Origin: Crossaster papposus
Lineage: Eukaryota > Echinodermata > Asteroidea > Velatida > Solasteridae
Direction of reading: 5' to 3'
DNA: 64,000 nt
Assembly: GCA_037893245.1 (NCBI GenBank)
Contig: JBAIAA010000433.1
Span: forward strand, 1,550,001-1,614,000
Shown here: positions 33,650-46,707 of the stretch, one piece after another
Layout of the letters: each line of letters starts with the position of its first letter
Numbering within the stretch: position 1 is the first letter of the stretch
Program-made: the position numbers and the translations under genes
Notes under the pieces: model-generated
The model's input: only the letters and a program-made list of their open reading frames with translations
Told to the model about the DNA's origin: nothing
Databases searched by the model: none

Positions 33650-36613
33650 ATGGATATACCAAGAAATAGAACATTGTGAAACTTACGAAGAACTCGGTCT
33701 AATTCTCGACACCGTTGAACTCAGCGACGATGAGAGGGCGTACGCTCTTCATAGGCTGTACGAGTTGACTTTGAATCAAAACGAAGAAGGAGACGTGTCG
33801 TATCGACACGGGCATGGTAGCGACGCCGACGAAGAAGACGTTCTGTATCAACACGGGCGCGGTAACGACGGTGACTCCGATGATGATCCGTGGGCAGAAT
33901 TTGAGGAAGATGTTCAAGAGGACGGGGCGGTGGACGGTGACGAACTACTGGAGGACGAGAAGAATCAACCGCCGAGGAAGAGGATTCGAGTGGATAGACC
34001 GCAAGATTATTACGATATTGTAGATGTCAATGAGAAATTTGTAAAGAAATATCAAGCCACTACGTATGATTACAGAGTTCAGTTTAGGGACTTGAACGAC
34101 TTGTCGTTACGGGAGTTTTTACCACGTCTGGGTTCCATTTTCGAGAGCATTTTAGAAAGGTTAACGGATGGTCTCCCCGACGGAGACAGAGTAAGGTTGG
34201 TGTTTCAATCTAGTTATTTTTACGGGTAGATGAATTAACTGTAGAGAGATTTATGGCTCGTATCGAACAAGTGTTACAGTCGTATCAACACCTTCGATTG
34301 GACGACAGGGTTGACATTCATTTCCTACATATGCGGTTGCCGCAGGGGGGAAGGGCTAACAAGAGACACGGCGTGGTAAAAATTCACGACATGTTACGGG
34401 ACAATACGTCCGTCATTCGGATCAGGGATAACAAGACGGAATTGTGCTGTGCCAGGGCAATAGTCACCGGGGTAGCTATCAAAGAAAACCATCCAAAATT
34501 AAGAAATATAAAACAAAGTCGTAAAGAGCAAGAATATCTTGCTAGAGATTTGCACGCTAAAGCGGTCGTAAAAGAAGGCCAGTGCGGTCTCGAAGAAATA
34601 CAGAAATTTCAGGATGTCCTACCCGATTATCGTATCGTGGTTTTATCGGCCGATCATTTTAACGCAGCCATTTTTAAAGGGCCAGTCCGACGGCACACGA
34701 TTTATCTGTACTATCACGATAATCACTACGATCTGATTACATCGATGAAGGCATTTATGAATAGGAGTTACTTTTGCGACACGTGTCAAACGGGGTACAA
34801 TTCGAAAGAGAGACACACGAGATGTGTGGACGACTGTAAACTGTGTTTTTCTCCCGGCTGTAAGTCGGGCGAAATAACTACGTGGGTGCACTGTTCAGAA
34901 TGTAACCGTAATTTTAAGGATAGGAGATGTTTTGATAATCATAAGAGCAAACGGATTAAGGGAAAGACAGTATGTCTAATGTATTATAGATGTAAACGCT
35001 GCGATTGTTTCGTGAACACCGAGATGAAGGGTAAATACGGAGAACACGATTGTACTCGTAGGTATTGTACCGTTTGCAAAGAAATGGGGTCGATCGATCA
35101 CGAATGCTTTATTAAGCCCGTTGAAAACACGGGAAACGATCGCACAAAGCGAACCAATGACGACAGGGGGAATAGTGACGAAGGGGACGAGGGGGGCGAG
35201 GGTGACTGGGATCAGTATGATGATGATGATGAAGACGAAGATCTTGATGGGAATAAGAGGGGAAAGAAAAAACAAGACGTCGCTAAATACGTGTTCTTTG
35301 ACTTCGAATGTACTCAGGATAACGGTGTTCACGAACCAAAATTATGCGTTGCTCGGGTAGTATGTAAATTGTGTGCTGAAAGGTCAGAAGACGACCCGAT
35401 GTACATATCGTGTAAACATTGTTCGGCGTCTCGTCAGAAAGTATTCAAAGGTGATAAATGTAAGGAAGAGTTCTGTGATTGGTTATTCGGTTCCAAAGAT
35501 ACGTCAAATTCAACCGCGCTGGCGCACAATTTGAAAGCGTACGACGGTTATTTCCTCCTCCGTTACCTGTACGATAATGCAATCATACCTGAGATCATAT
35601 ATACGGGGTGTAAGATACAAGCCATCATGCTGCCAAAGTACAAACGCAAAATTATCGATTCCATGAATTTTTTGCCTATGGCACTGAGTAAGTTACCGCA
35701 CGCATTTGGTCAGAAGGAACTACACAAAGGATTTTTTCCTCATTTCTGGAACACGAAACAAAACCAAGAGTACGAAGGCCCAATTCCGGATGCCAAATAC
35801 TACGAACCGGACAGTATGAGTTCCGAAAAGAGAGGGGAATTTAACAGTTGGTACGAGACGCAAAAGGGGGAACATTTTGTGTTGCAAGACGAATTACTGA
35901 AATACTGCGTAAGCGACGTCGAAATTCTGAGTCGTTGCTGCCTTCAGTTTCGAACCTTGTTCAAGAAAGTCACGTCGAAAGGGAAGGGTGATGCTGGCGT
36001 AGACCCTTTTGCAAGTTGCATTACGATCGCCTCGGCGTGTAATTTAGTGTACAGAAGAAATTTTCTGTGCGCCGATACCATCGCTGTATTGCCCCCTAAC
36101 GGTTACGACTCTAAGGAACAGCAATCTAAGGTCGCGTTACAATGGTTGCATTACGTTCACTTAACGCAGGGTACGTATATTCGACACGCGCGAAACAAAG
36201 GAGAAAAACAGATCGGAAAATACAAGGTGGACGGCTATGACGCGGAAAATCAAATCATTTATTCGTTCAACGGGTGTTACTTTCACGGATGCGTCTCGTG
36301 TTATCCCAACAGGAAGACCGTGAATAATAAGTTGATGACACCGATGTCAGAATTGTACACGCGTACGCAAGAAAGGAAAACGTTCCTCCAATCATCGTGT
36401 ACCAAATTTGTTGAGATGTGGGAATGCGAGTGGGGGGCCATAGTCAAAGATTTAGACGAAGATATGAAACGCGCGCTGCAAGATGAAGTAATTACCGGAC
36501 CCCGCGCAACATTGAATCCTAGGGATGCATTCTACGGGGGGCGTACCAATGCTACTCGTTTATTCCATCAAACGTCCGGAGAAGAAACCATCGAATACGT
36601 TGATTTTTGTTAA
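33650..36613 (+). pseudogene. Polinton protein-primed DNA polymerase B, truncated
   Basis: The N-terminal part (33,765-34,229) is acidic, then basic (PPRKRIRVDRP), then a conserved block (NEKFVKKYQATTYDY). After a frameshift near 34,228 a 786-codon frame follows. It has cysteine-rich zinc-binding clusters at about residues 175-285, an acidic spacer, and the 3'-5' exonuclease motifs: ExoI FFDFECTQD, ExoII AHNLKAYDGYFLLRYLY and ExoIII KYCVSDVEIL. Near its end are GYDAENQIIYSFNGC and GPRATLNPRDAFYGGRT. It stops at YVDFC, exactly where the first polymerase motif should begin, so the catalytic palm is absent. An extra frameshift lies close to the start codon. The product would be inactive as a polymerase. 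In intact elements this enzyme replicates the transposon with a terminal-protein primer. Confidence 0.85.
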
Positions 36614-36995
36614 ATACTAAGAACGCACCGGTCCTCAATCTAACTGTAACTTGTCTAGAGTTTTTATCTATCGTTAAACCAATACTCGATCTTGCTGTTT
36701 CGATAAAATTATCGTTGATGGTATCGAGAACTTCCTGCACGTTACTGTAAAAACCGTGAGGTAATTTTAAGTGTCGGGCAATATTACCGTCTTTGGAATA
36801 AGTTAATGAATTATTTCTATCCGTTATGTTAAAATAGCAGTGAGGGTACTGTATTTCGCTTAGGCCAACTTCCCATTTCCCCGATAAATGAATAGAATTA
36901 AACAATCTAGTCGTATAATCCGACAGTGTATTATTAGGATACACAGACAGGGAGGCGTTGCTCGGAAGCGTTATATAAAATTGTTCTACCGCCAT
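36608..36995 (-). pseudogene. Conserved Polinton-type protein, 3' truncated
   Basis: From ATG 36,995 (minus) the frame begins MAVEQFYITLPSNASLSVY and contains SDYTTRLFNSIHLSG and WEVGLSEIQYPHCYFN. Similar N-termini recur in Polinton-associated proteins of cnidarians and other invertebrates, as I recall; a virion or structural role is likely but unproven. The frame runs into the truncated PolB gene on the opposite strand near 36,610, so its C-terminal part has been deleted with the intervening genes. It lies 49 bp from the integrase stop and on the same strand. Confidence 0.55.
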
Positions 36996-37044
36996 GATTC
37001 ACTTCCAAAGTGCTACTGTCGATGGGAGTGTCTCGTCATCCCTA

Positions 37045-38122
37045 TTAATAAAGCTTTGTCACCCAACTGTTGAATTTCGATGGATAGCCAAGCCACTTGA
37101 CCAAATATTCTTTTTGGCCATTTTTGGTTCTTTGTCGAATTACTGTTTCCACTTTGTACGTATCGTTTTTATCTTTAATCACTTTCTGTAACTCTTCTTC
37201 GTAAAATGTTCCTTTTATCGTTTCATCTCCGTAATCTTTGAGCGAATACAGAGGCCGTACATTACGCACGCGTTTACTGACGGTAAATATTTCTTCCGAC
37301 CATTGAGGTAAATATCCTTTTCGGAATACCCTAGCCGCTATACTGATCCTAACTTTGTCTCCCACCTTAAATTTAAACTTTGGCTCTGGCGCACGCCTGA
37401 CGTCGGCATATAACGTTTTCCACACCTGTCCGTCATTTTCCTGCGTTACCTCACTGGGTTTCATACGTATCGAACGATGAGTGGAATTTATCAGCTCTTG
37501 CAACACACCGATATATTTGAAAGTACCGCGATACGAAAAAAATTTCCACATCTTAGTTTTGAGCGTTCTGTTAAATCTCTCTACTACACTGGCCTTTGTT
37601 TCGTTGTTTACAGTGAAAAATTCAATGTCGTTTTGCTTCAGAAAACGCTGAAATTCTCGATTCATAAATTCTGTTCCCTTGTCCGAGTGAAGCCGCATGG
37701 GCGCCCTTTTGTTATCACTACTCAATATAGACCGAAAAGCGTCTAGTATTGTTTTCCTTTTTTAGGTTTTCAAAGGTCTAGCCCACGCAAACTTTGAAAA
37801 TACATCGATACAGGTTAGTATGTATTTATATCCCTTGTTATAACGCGATAGTTTTTGAACGTCGCACAAATCTATTTGCCATATTTCGTCAATAGCTATG
37901 GCCAGAACACGATTTTTTCGGAAACGTTCGTTTAATTTGTTTGTGTAAAGTATATACATCTTGGGTTTGTAAAAACTCTCTTATTTGCTTACGAGATAAC
38001 TTGTACACTCCCTCGACGTTTGCTCTCTGATAGAGTTTTTCGACGCTACTCAATCCCGTTTTATTTCCAATATCATAATATAATGTTTTTAGGTACTTGT
38101 ACCACTCACTGCGTTCCCCCAT
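37045..38122 (-). pseudogene. Polinton rve integrase with chromodomain, broken
   Basis: Three overlapping minus-strand frames make up one integrase. The first (from ATG 38,122) has the N-terminal helical region (SVEKLYQRANVEGVY). The second (37,762-37,959) has the first catalytic aspartate in IWQIDLCDVQKL and ILTCIDVFSKFAWARPL. The third (37,045-37,725) has the second aspartate in LHSDKGTEFMNREF and the glutamate in ASVVERFNRTLK. It ends with an SH3-like region (FKVGDKVRIS) and a chromodomain (EYLVKWLGYPSKFNSW). Breaks lie near 37,920 (T-run) and 37,745-37,762 (stop). Integrase plus chromodomain is typical for Polintons and would insert the element with a 6-bp duplication. This copy is non-functional. 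Confidence 0.85.
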
Positions 38123-38129
38123 GATGGTG

Positions 38130-38363
38130 TTTAGTCATTGAAGTATTAATCTAGAATGATCCCAATTTGCTTTTACTACCGTGTTTTATGTTAAACAATC
38201 TAAAAGTATGACAATATAAACCTTCTTTTTCTCTTTCATGTTATTTTATTTTAAAGTAAACATATTAGAATAATAAACTCAAACAAAAACTTATTTAAAT
38301 TTATGTTTAAACAAAAAAAAATTAAAAAAAATTTAAAAAAAAATTAAAATTAAAAAAAAAACA
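38130..38363. other. AT-rich Polinton flank of the inserted DDE element
   Basis: Upstream of the integrase start lies A-rich sequence with AAATTAAAA runs. No gene was found. It abuts the ATATTA duplication at 38,364. Confidence 0.5.
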
Positions 38364-38369
38364 ATATTA

Positions 38370-38816
38370 TACGGAAGCGTATTGAGGACATGACCAAAAA
38401 AAGTTTTCCGGATTACTATTTCGCCCGGGCGGATTACTATTTCGCCCGGGCGGATTACTATTTCGCCCGGGCGGATTACTATTTCGCCCGGGCGGATTAC
38501 TATTTCGCCCGGGCGGATTACTATTTCGCCCGGGCGGATTACTATTTCGCCCGGGCGGATTACTATTTCGCCCGGGCGGATTACTATTTCGCCCGGGCGG
38601 ATTACTATTTCGCCCGGGCGGATTACTATTTCGCCCGGGCGGATTACTATTTTGCCCGGGCGGATTACTATTTCGCCCGGGCGGATTACTATTTCGCCCG
38701 GGCGGATTACTATTTCGCCCGGGCGGATTACTATTTCGCCCGGGCGGATTACTATTTCGCCCGGGCGGATTACTAATTCGCCCGGGCGGATTACTAATTC
38801 GCCCGGGCGGATTACT
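38370..38816. repeat. Left TIR: unique end plus ~19 copies of a 21-bp unit
   Basis: After about 40 bp of unique terminal sequence come about 19 copies of GGATTACTATTTCGCCCGGG(C). The last two or three inner copies read CTAATTCG instead of CTATTTCG. Each unit holds the palindrome GCCCGGGC. The array is open in several frames (DYYFARA repeats) but is not a gene. Confidence 0.95.
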
Positions 38817-38874
38817 AATTCACAATGGTAATACACGTCAGTATATGTTCTGATTCATTCCACCATTGACTAAA

Positions 38875-40895
38875 ATGGACAGACAGGCCTGTATTTCTTT
38901 GTATTTTCGCCTTGGGCTTGGGCAAAGGGACATTTTGGCTTGTCTTGCCTATAATCATGGGATCGTAATCAGCCAGAGACACCTCCGTCGGCTTTTGAAA
39001 AGCCACGGTTTGCGTAGGAGAATTAGACAGTCAGATCCCGTAGAAGTAGCGATGTTCATCGAAGGGCAACTTCAAACCTGTGGCCAGCATTATGGGTATC
39101 GTTTGATGCATCTAAGGTATGGAACAGGAGTAAAGAACGCCGCTGCAGTGAAGATTTCCTTAAAGTTGGGGCACATCACTAACATTTTGGATCCAAAAGT
39201 GGTGTGGTGGGTGGAGGAAGGGGGGGGGGTGCAATATCCAATATCTTAACTAGCCATGTTTTTTTCGTGGTGAAAAATACATAGGCCAGTCAGTTATAGT
39301 TACAAGAACTCTAAAATTAAAAACGTGCCAAAAGAAATCACTATTCGTGGAAATAATTATTAGACTCGCAATCAATTAGGCTATCTGAGGTTTTATGTCG
39401 ATGTTTTCCGCTTTGAGATACAGTTCGGTATTGCAATTAACAGTTGTAACTTAAGTCTTTGTACCCAGGATATACCGTATATGCGCTTAAAATCTACAAC
39501 CATTCATTTCAGGTGCATCCAGGAAGGGTTGGTGGTAACGCAAAGCACAGTTCGTATTTTGCAACAGCTGTTGGATCCCGAGGGCGTACGTGCTCGCCGA
39601 AGACATCGACTGGTTCGTAGAAGATATTGGAGTAAAGGGCCAAACCAAACATGGCATTTTGATGGATACGACAAGATGAAACGTTTTGGTATAGCTATCA
39701 GTGGATGTATAGATGATTTTTCCCGCAGTGTCATATGGCTGGAAGCGTACACAACAAACAATGACCCTCGGGTAATATTGGACTACTACTTGAAATCAGT
39801 GTCTGACAGGAAAGGATGCCCACGGAGAATGAGAGCAGACATGGGTACTGAAAACGGACTTGTTCAGCAAGCACAGACATTTCTTCGACGAAACGGCACT
39901 GACAGTATGGCGGGTCCAAACAGCTTTCTATATGGTAAAAGTACGACAAACCAGAGGATCGAGGCCTGGTGGGGTGTGTTGAGAAAACAGTGTGCCCAGT
40001 ACTGGATGGACATATTGCATACCCTGAGGGAAGATGGCCATTTTAATGGCGACATTCTGCACAAGAATTTGATCCAGTTCTGTTTTATGAAACTGGTACA
40101 GGTGAGTAATCGTCAAATATAACAGAGTACGTGTCCCACAGTGAAACGTCTACAAAATAAATCAAAATAAATCAATTTAATTTTGTATTAGGCCTGCATG
40201 ATTTCAGGTTTACGATCCCGAAAATCATTATAACATTTGTACCAAAGAAAGACATTGTTTATTCTGAAATATCTGAAAACTACGTACAGTTATGCTTAAT
40301 TAATCAAAAATATTAGTAAGTAATAATTTATTTTGGTCAGGAAAAGTCAGAGTCGTGTGGCAATAAACTTCGAAAAATAATGGCATTAAAAACAATTACA
40401 ATTATATATTGTTTTTGTCTGCAGTGGGGACAGAGAATGGATGGCGAGGACGACGGCAGCGTAACTTGTAATTGGGGTATCATTCTATATTAATGCCCTC
40501 ACATTAATTGAACTGAAAGCCAGACCTATATAGTTTACAATTTCAATTTTCTTTTGTTTCAGGATGATTTGGATCAGGTTGTGCATTTATGGAATACCCA
40601 CAAGATGAGGGTGAACCGCAAGCACGGTATAGAAGGAGGACGCCCAATTCTGATGTATACATTACCGGAGCTATATGGGGCCGAAGACAAGTTAGTAGAT
40701 GCAGACATGCAAGAGGTTATGCACTGTTGGGCTGAAAGTACTCCCAAAGGAGTGTATCCTTGTGAACGGGATGTATTTGATCTGTGTTGCATCCTCATGG
40801 AAGAGAACGACTGGGCTGTACCAAACGATGGATATGAGGCTGCACACCTTTACCTCCTTCTTAAGGACAGAATCCAAAGTGATCTCGGTATATAA
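38875..40895 (+). CDS. rve/DDE transposase of the 11.5-kb element (3 exons)
   Basis: Exons at 38,875-39,116, 39,513-40,101 and 40,563-40,895 join in frame to 387 residues. The donors are GTATGG and GTGAGT; the acceptors are CATTTCAG and TTGTTTCAG. Exon 1 encodes a helix-turn-helix region (LGLGQRDILACL, ISQRHLRRLLKSHGL). The start of exon 2 joins a GYRLMHLR to an EGLVV..STVRILQ block, as in IS3-type transposases. The catalytic core shows D131 in WHFDGYDKMK, D190 in RADMGTENG and E231 in TTNQRIEAWWG. Exon 3 is a C-terminal region (LWNTHKMRVNRKHGIEGGRP) with no named domain. ATG 38,875 lies only about 60 bp inside the left minisatellite, so the promoter probably lies in the TIR. There are no stops or frameshifts. 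It should cut and join the TIR ends, leaving the 6-bp duplication. Confidence 0.8.
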
Positions 40896-42559
40896 CTAAA
40901 GTGGCACATCTATACGGTCCATACAAAATGTAGTTGAATTATACAATTTGTTTGTTGGATTGAATTATGTAAAGAAGATACTACTTGTTTGCTTTGAACA
41001 TGAGATCGTGCCAACTGCCAAGTGTGACGAGTGGGTCACTTCGGGTTGGTGAATAGCGTTACTGGACAAAAAATAATTGCTGGACATCTGCCATCTGACT
41101 GCGACTTACTTGAGTAAGGAGCCGTTGTGGTATAAGAATTGTTACATGGAATTCTTAAAGATTTCAAATTAAAAACGCCACTTGTTCAACCGTCACATGA
41201 ACGAGTAGAAGAACTTGACGACGTCATTGACTTCGCCTTGCCTTTCTCTTGAAGTGTAAACAAACCCTAACCTTTCATTAAAGGTCAAACAATGAAACAA
41301 ATACTTTTCTGTGTGCATTATCCCTTTTGAGGGGAATTTTTATTTTGCATTTTAGTGTGACAATTTTTGAAAGCTCCCTGTTTTCAAGAATAAAGCACAT
41401 ATGTATGACTGGAATTACAAACTTTAAAATCGATGCGTTTAAAGGCCGTGTTACTAACAAAAAACAAGTATAAACTGGTATAACACATTATAGCCAAGTA
41501 TAAACTAGTACAATACAGTATAAAACCAATATAAAACGGTATTACACGTTTTGAAACTAAAAAAAAATGGTATAATACAGTATAAAACAATTATAAATAT
41601 AAAACAAGTAAAAACTGGTATAATGCAGTATAAAACAAGTATAAAACGGTATTACACGTTATAAAACAAGTAAAAACTGGTATAACACAAAGCGTCCTTT
41701 TCTGACAGCATTACACACAAAAATCGCAAATATCTGGCAACTGGTATTTTGACTGCCGCAATAAGAACACGGAAACAAGTAGCAGGCAGAGACAGAGCAG
41801 CAAATTAAACATCTAAGACGTTAACAAAACAGTTATTTTCCTCCCACAAGGACAAATGACATTGTAGCAACAACAAAAATGCACAAAATAGATAAATAAA
41901 CATTAAAACATAAAAGAAAGCAAAAATACTCTCACCCCGAATCCATTACATTCATAACAAAAGAGGACGCTTTGAAGGTTTGTTTGTTTAGAGACCATGT
42001 AGCTTATTTCAGCCAGGAAAACACATTAATAATATTTATCTAATGCCTTAAATGTTGGTTTCCAAAAAAGGAAACGAAGTTAACAACATGGATTTTATTT
42101 ACTGCGAGGGTCGTAAAAGGGACAGGTAGGTAGAAAAACAAAATACTAAACATTTGAAGAAAAAAAGATGAAAGGGGAGGAAATAAATTTCACACGACTT
42201 CTAGAAACTCCGTATTAAATGAATTAAAAACTTACGAAACGTAAACAATAAGTACAAAAATAATGGTGATTAAACCTCTGTTATGAGGGGAAATGAAAGA
42301 AAAAGTCACTAATTGGCACTTGTATTTCGATCACAAAATCAAATTACTGCCACTTTCAAAAATATTTTACATTTCTGGCAAAATGAATGATAACTTTATA
42401 AACACTTTTGATCCAAGATTATTCGAAAAAGATCTGCATTGGCTTTCTCTTTTTGAAAGTGCTCATTATCCCGGAAATGGTACATCCAACGTTTTACAGG
42501 ATTACGACCCACGGTTGATTTTGTGGAGCGTAGCATTGGACAAATACAGTATGTGTCAA
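40896..42559. other. Intergenic region of the DDE element
   Basis: No gene was found. 41,455-41,695 is a degenerate tandem repeat built on GTATAAAACAAGTATAAA.CTGG. The rest is AT-rich and holds the 3' ends of the two convergent genes. Confidence 0.5.
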
Positions 42560-45500
42560 TTACACTATGTCCATTTTTAAATATCCTGAGTCTAGAATAT
42601 TGGAAAATTCCATCCGTAGCTCGTTGTACGAGGCATATGTAGCGGGTAGCTCCAGGGTCGGCCCACACGTATGTGCAACTGGATGTCTTGCAATCCCTCT
42701 CTTGACAGCGTTGAATTCAACATCGAGTTTTTCAACGCAAATTACTTCTGCACCAGTACAGTGCCGAAGAAACTTCTGAAGTGTTGCAGAATCCATGCTG
42801 CGGATGTACTGCTTGAGAAAACTAAGAGCCTTTTGCTGTTCCTGGTTCTGGGGTGTTGAATCTATCAAGGCAATTACTCTCTTCGGTGTTGGTTTCATCT
42901 TCTCATACAATTCTTCAACGGCCTTAATAGTAGGGAGCTCTTGCATCAAAGGCAACCTTGCCGTGTGGACCATCCACTCCGCTGCATAATTAGAACCCAT
43001 AATTAACTGCTTGTGGGCTGCCTTGAGAATGGCCTTTTGAATGCCACCTTCATTTGGGACACTGTGGCTCTCCGCCCGACTGAGAATATCCAACAGGCAT
43101 TCTTCATCGTCGTCCTCCATTGTGCCGTTCCACGCCCTCTCCAGAACTTCTCTGTCGAAGTCAGACACGTACAGCATATATGACTCCATCAGTTTCTCTT
43201 GACTGAGAGCCACCTCGCCATGTATAAGTGAAATGACAAACGCTTGAGATAGCCGAGAGGGGAACACCTTTACATCCTTGAACCCCTTCACTAGGATTCT
43301 TCCGAGTGCTTTCCACTGTGGGGGTCCAAATTCGGGAAATATCGATGGGACTCGCGCTGCTTCTCCTGAAGACGCTGTCATATAAAACTCTTTCCAGAAG
43401 GCCGTGTAGACCTCTCTGGAAACACCAGATGCATCCGCCCCTGCTTCCCCAACAAACTGAAACATGAGTCTGCAATCTCCGATGCTAGGATGCACGAAGA
43501 CTTCGATAAGCTCTGCCAAAATATTCACCCGGTGCAATTTGACAACCCTGAACCCAGATGAAGTTGTATGCTGTACTACCTCGTTCGGAGCCGCCATCAT
43601 GGAAGAGCCAGATGGACTTCGAGACCAAATATTAACTAGTGGAGTTGGAGACCGGGCGGAGACTGGTGGAGTTGGGGACCTGGGGGACCTGGGGGAGCCT
43701 GGAGGAGTTGGGGACCTTGGAGAGCCTGGTGGAGTTGGGGACCTGGGGGAGCCTGGTGGAGTTGGGGACCTGGGGGAGACTGCAGTTGGGAACCTGGAAG
43801 ATTTTCCCGGTAGCGGGAAATGATCTGGAACTGATTGCTTTGTGTTAGCACATGACATTTGGACAGTTGAGTTTGCTGTCGAAGCTGATACGTGATCATC
43901 AGAGGATAACAGACTAACTGCCGTGGTAGACTTGTGCACTTCGTGCAAACTTGTGTGCTTTGGACAGTCTGGTACAAGGGGGACTGTATCTGATAGATCT
44001 ATGGCCGGCAGAAAAAGTGGCCCAAACTGAACATCGCTGTCATCAGGCGGGTGCCACAAGCATTCCTCGAATTCAAGCTCTTGGTCAATTTCTTCTAGCA
44101 TGTGAGGCACTGGACTTTCATGTGGACTCGGATCCTCACTGCTCTTTGGTGTGCTGGTTGATGGCCCCTTCGAAGAAGTTGATTTGCATTTCTGAGTTGG
44201 TCTTTTTTCCATATCAGGACCCTCTGAGTAGAGGAAGAAACGAAGCTTTCCTGTCATTTTAGTGGAGTCACACAAGCTACCCACAGTGCTGTTCTCTGGA
44301 AGCGTTTCGTGAGTGAAATCACGAAGGGCGGTGGTACACTTCCCACTGTGTACCCCCCTTCGTGATACTCCGTTTGGGAAAAACAGATTCTTCCCTACAC
44401 TCAGTAAGTCTTCCTCGGTACTACCCTTTGGTACTGTGACACTTCTTGTTCCACCACCGTTTACTTTGCGAACACTGGTGCCGTTATGATACCAACCAAA
44501 TTCGATAGCTCGATCAGGTTTAGATGCGTTTTTGTTTCCAATTAGTTTTGTAGATTTTGTAGCTATTGTTTCCCCTTCGGAGTCATCACTGGATGACTGG
44601 CCAACTATCTTCATCTTTTTCCGGATGGAATCGTAGCAACTGCGTTTGCGTCTGGCTCTTGCTGACTCTAGCTGAGAGGAATGCTGCTTTGTGCAGAAGT
44701 CTCGAAGGGCCATGCGATCTCCAATGCACAGGAACTCGCCCAGCTCGGCGTTGCTTTGGCCCATTTTGGTTACAACCTCCCTGTCAATCTGCAAATAACG
44801 ATAAGAATTAAATTTCTTACATTACACATTGCATGTACTATGACCTTTGCCCTTGAATAAAAAAATAAGAACCTCTTAAAATTATTCCATTCATTAAATT
44901 TTTAAGTAAAAATAAGAACCCGATTTCAAAAACATGACTATAAATACTACAACGCTTCACCGTGGTAAGCAATAAAAGGCTGTAATTGTAAAATGCTACA
45001 GCTTAATATATCTTAGAGGATACAGTTTACTGATTGTACAAAGTACTCCAAAAAGAACTACAAATAGTTTTCTAAATCAAAGTATCCACCCGCCGAACTA
45101 TGTTAACTCTCTATTGTTTGGCGCCACCAATGGTGACATCAAATTCACAATCCAAGTCGTCAGAGACGAGTTATTTGAAAAATAAAAAAATACCGGTGGA
45201 AATTTCACGCAGTTTCCCCTCCGCCCAGTTTATTTCGGCCTCATAATACCGAGTGCCACATTTATTTATTAAAAATATTTGGGGACGAAATAGTAGACAA
45301 GTAATAAATTTAAGTTCTATTCTATTTCATAGTATTCCAACAAGTATTTTAATGAATGCTAAAGTGATAAAGCAATTAAGGAACTCTTTCAGAACCAGAC
45401 AATTAATTCAGTACGACTCCCATGAAAGGTGATCTGAGTCAACAATATTTATTGTACCTTTTACACATTAACATGAACTGTAATAGTGCTGTAGTGCTAA

Positions 45501-45830
45501 ATCACTTATAATATATCAACTCAATCCAATAGACCTAAAACATCCCACTTTGTTTACATGTGCGCTTTGCCCCTCGGAAGTAAACCTATAGTTTCACAAC
45601 TGCATGTGGTATTGGTTTGCTTGCCACATGTGGTGAGCGAAACTGTTTCATACAGGCTGTGCATGTACTGCCCGTCCCATATGTCGCTCCAAATGGTGCC
45701 TTAGGCCTAAACGGTCCTACTAGGACTCCTAGATATGATATACATGTACCTTTTCTTCTTTCATTTTCTGAATGACTTCTTCCTTCACACCTCGATTACG
45801 TAAGAACTTGAACATAGGATCATCTGCCAT
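42560..45830 (-). CDS. HECT-type E3 ubiquitin ligase-like gene carried by the DDE element
   Basis: Two exons on the minus strand, 45,830-45,750 and 44,788-42,560, join in phase (donor AAAAG|GTACAT, acceptor TTTGCAG) to 769 residues. The first ~55 residues form a SAM-like helical region (FLRNRGVKEEVIQKM, then the exon-2 part ending MALRDFC). A Lys/Arg-rich stretch and a long low-complexity region with (SPRSPTPPG)n repeats follow. The C-terminal ~350 residues are HECT-like: FQFVGEAGADASGVSREVY, PQWKALGRILVKGF, and near the end RHPVAHTCGPTLELPATY with the putative thioester cysteine at about 735. This is most like the divergent G2E3-type HECT proteins that occur in high copy in some animal genomes. 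The frame is intact. It may ubiquitinate element or host proteins; substrate unknown. Host capture is the likely origin. Confidence 0.75.
44789..45749 (-). other. Intron of the HECT gene
   Basis: This 961-bp interval is bounded by GT (45,749) and AG (44,789) on the minus strand. No other feature was seen inside it. Confidence 0.6.
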
Positions 45831-46153
45831 ATTGCTCTGACCAACCTAAATTCAATCCAAAGTTGAAAATAAGACCTGGTAAACAAACTAGTAATTCACC
45901 ACGTCACATTTACATTGTGAATTAGGTTTGGCCAAGTCTGGGTTTCATTACATACACGACAGTGCAGCGCATGCAGTTGCGCACCACAAATCTAGTATTA
46001 TCTAGTATTAATAAATACCTAGGAGAGTTGAAGGCTTCTGATTGGCCGAGACTCGATCACGTGCCGGTCATTATATGTAGTAATATCATGGGCTTTCCAA
46101 GGGCCGTTTTCTAAACCCCGGCTTCGGGCTGCATTCTGGCCACATTACAGACG

Positions 46154-46707
46154 TTTTCCTAGTTCCGGATCGCAACAAATATTCAGGCTGTTTTCGGCAA
46201 GTCTAATCTTCGAAATTTAAATAAAATAGGTTTAGTAGTTTACCTTGAGTGATGGAGAAACTACAGTTTTTGTTTCGATATTTATGCTCTTCTTTATTTG
46301 AAAATACGACGTCAAATATACCGACATCCCTTTTCCTAGTTGCGGATCAGTTTAACCAATTCCGGATCGAGTATAAAAAAAAAACTGCTTCGTACATGAA
46401 CAATTATCACGCTAGAACCAACCCGAATCAAGCCTATATTTCTGATAAAGTATTCATTATTTTTTATAAATATACAGGTTAAAATAAATTTCAAATACTT
46501 TCACTTTCAATAAAGTTTAAAAAGAGGACTTGCAAGGAAATGCTTTGAAATGTTTTGTCCGTGTACGTGGCGCGCGGCAACGAGCCGATAAACTTTGTCC
46601 CACCATGGAGGAATAAACTCCATGGTCCAACAGAACACGTCATATGAAATCACTTGCGCGCGTGTAGTTGATGCATGTATTTTACGGGCGATCCGGAACT
46701 AGGAAAA
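46154..46707. repeat. Inverted repeat with TTTTCCTAGTTCCGGATCG ends
   Basis: TTTTCCTAGTTCCGGATCG (46,154-46,172) and its exact complement (46,689-46,707) bracket 554 bp. Partial copies occur at about 46,337 and 46,361 inside and at about 46,870 and 46,890 outside. It is probably a MITE nested in the DDE element. No clean duplication was found. Confidence 0.5.

Noticed and set aside
38412..38816. CRISPR-like regular repeats
   Set aside because: The units are contiguous with no unique spacers, and the context is a eukaryotic transposon.
38333..38836. ORFs of (DYYFARA)n and (IVIRPGE)n on both strands, also at 49,569-49,895
   Set aside because: They are translations of the 21-bp TIR minisatellite, open in several frames, with no non-repeat coding part.
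43464..43977. Gly/Leu-rich and Gln/Pro-rich ORFs opposite or beside the HECT frame
   Set aside because: Shadows of the (SPRSPTPPG)n coding repeat of the HECT gene in other frames.
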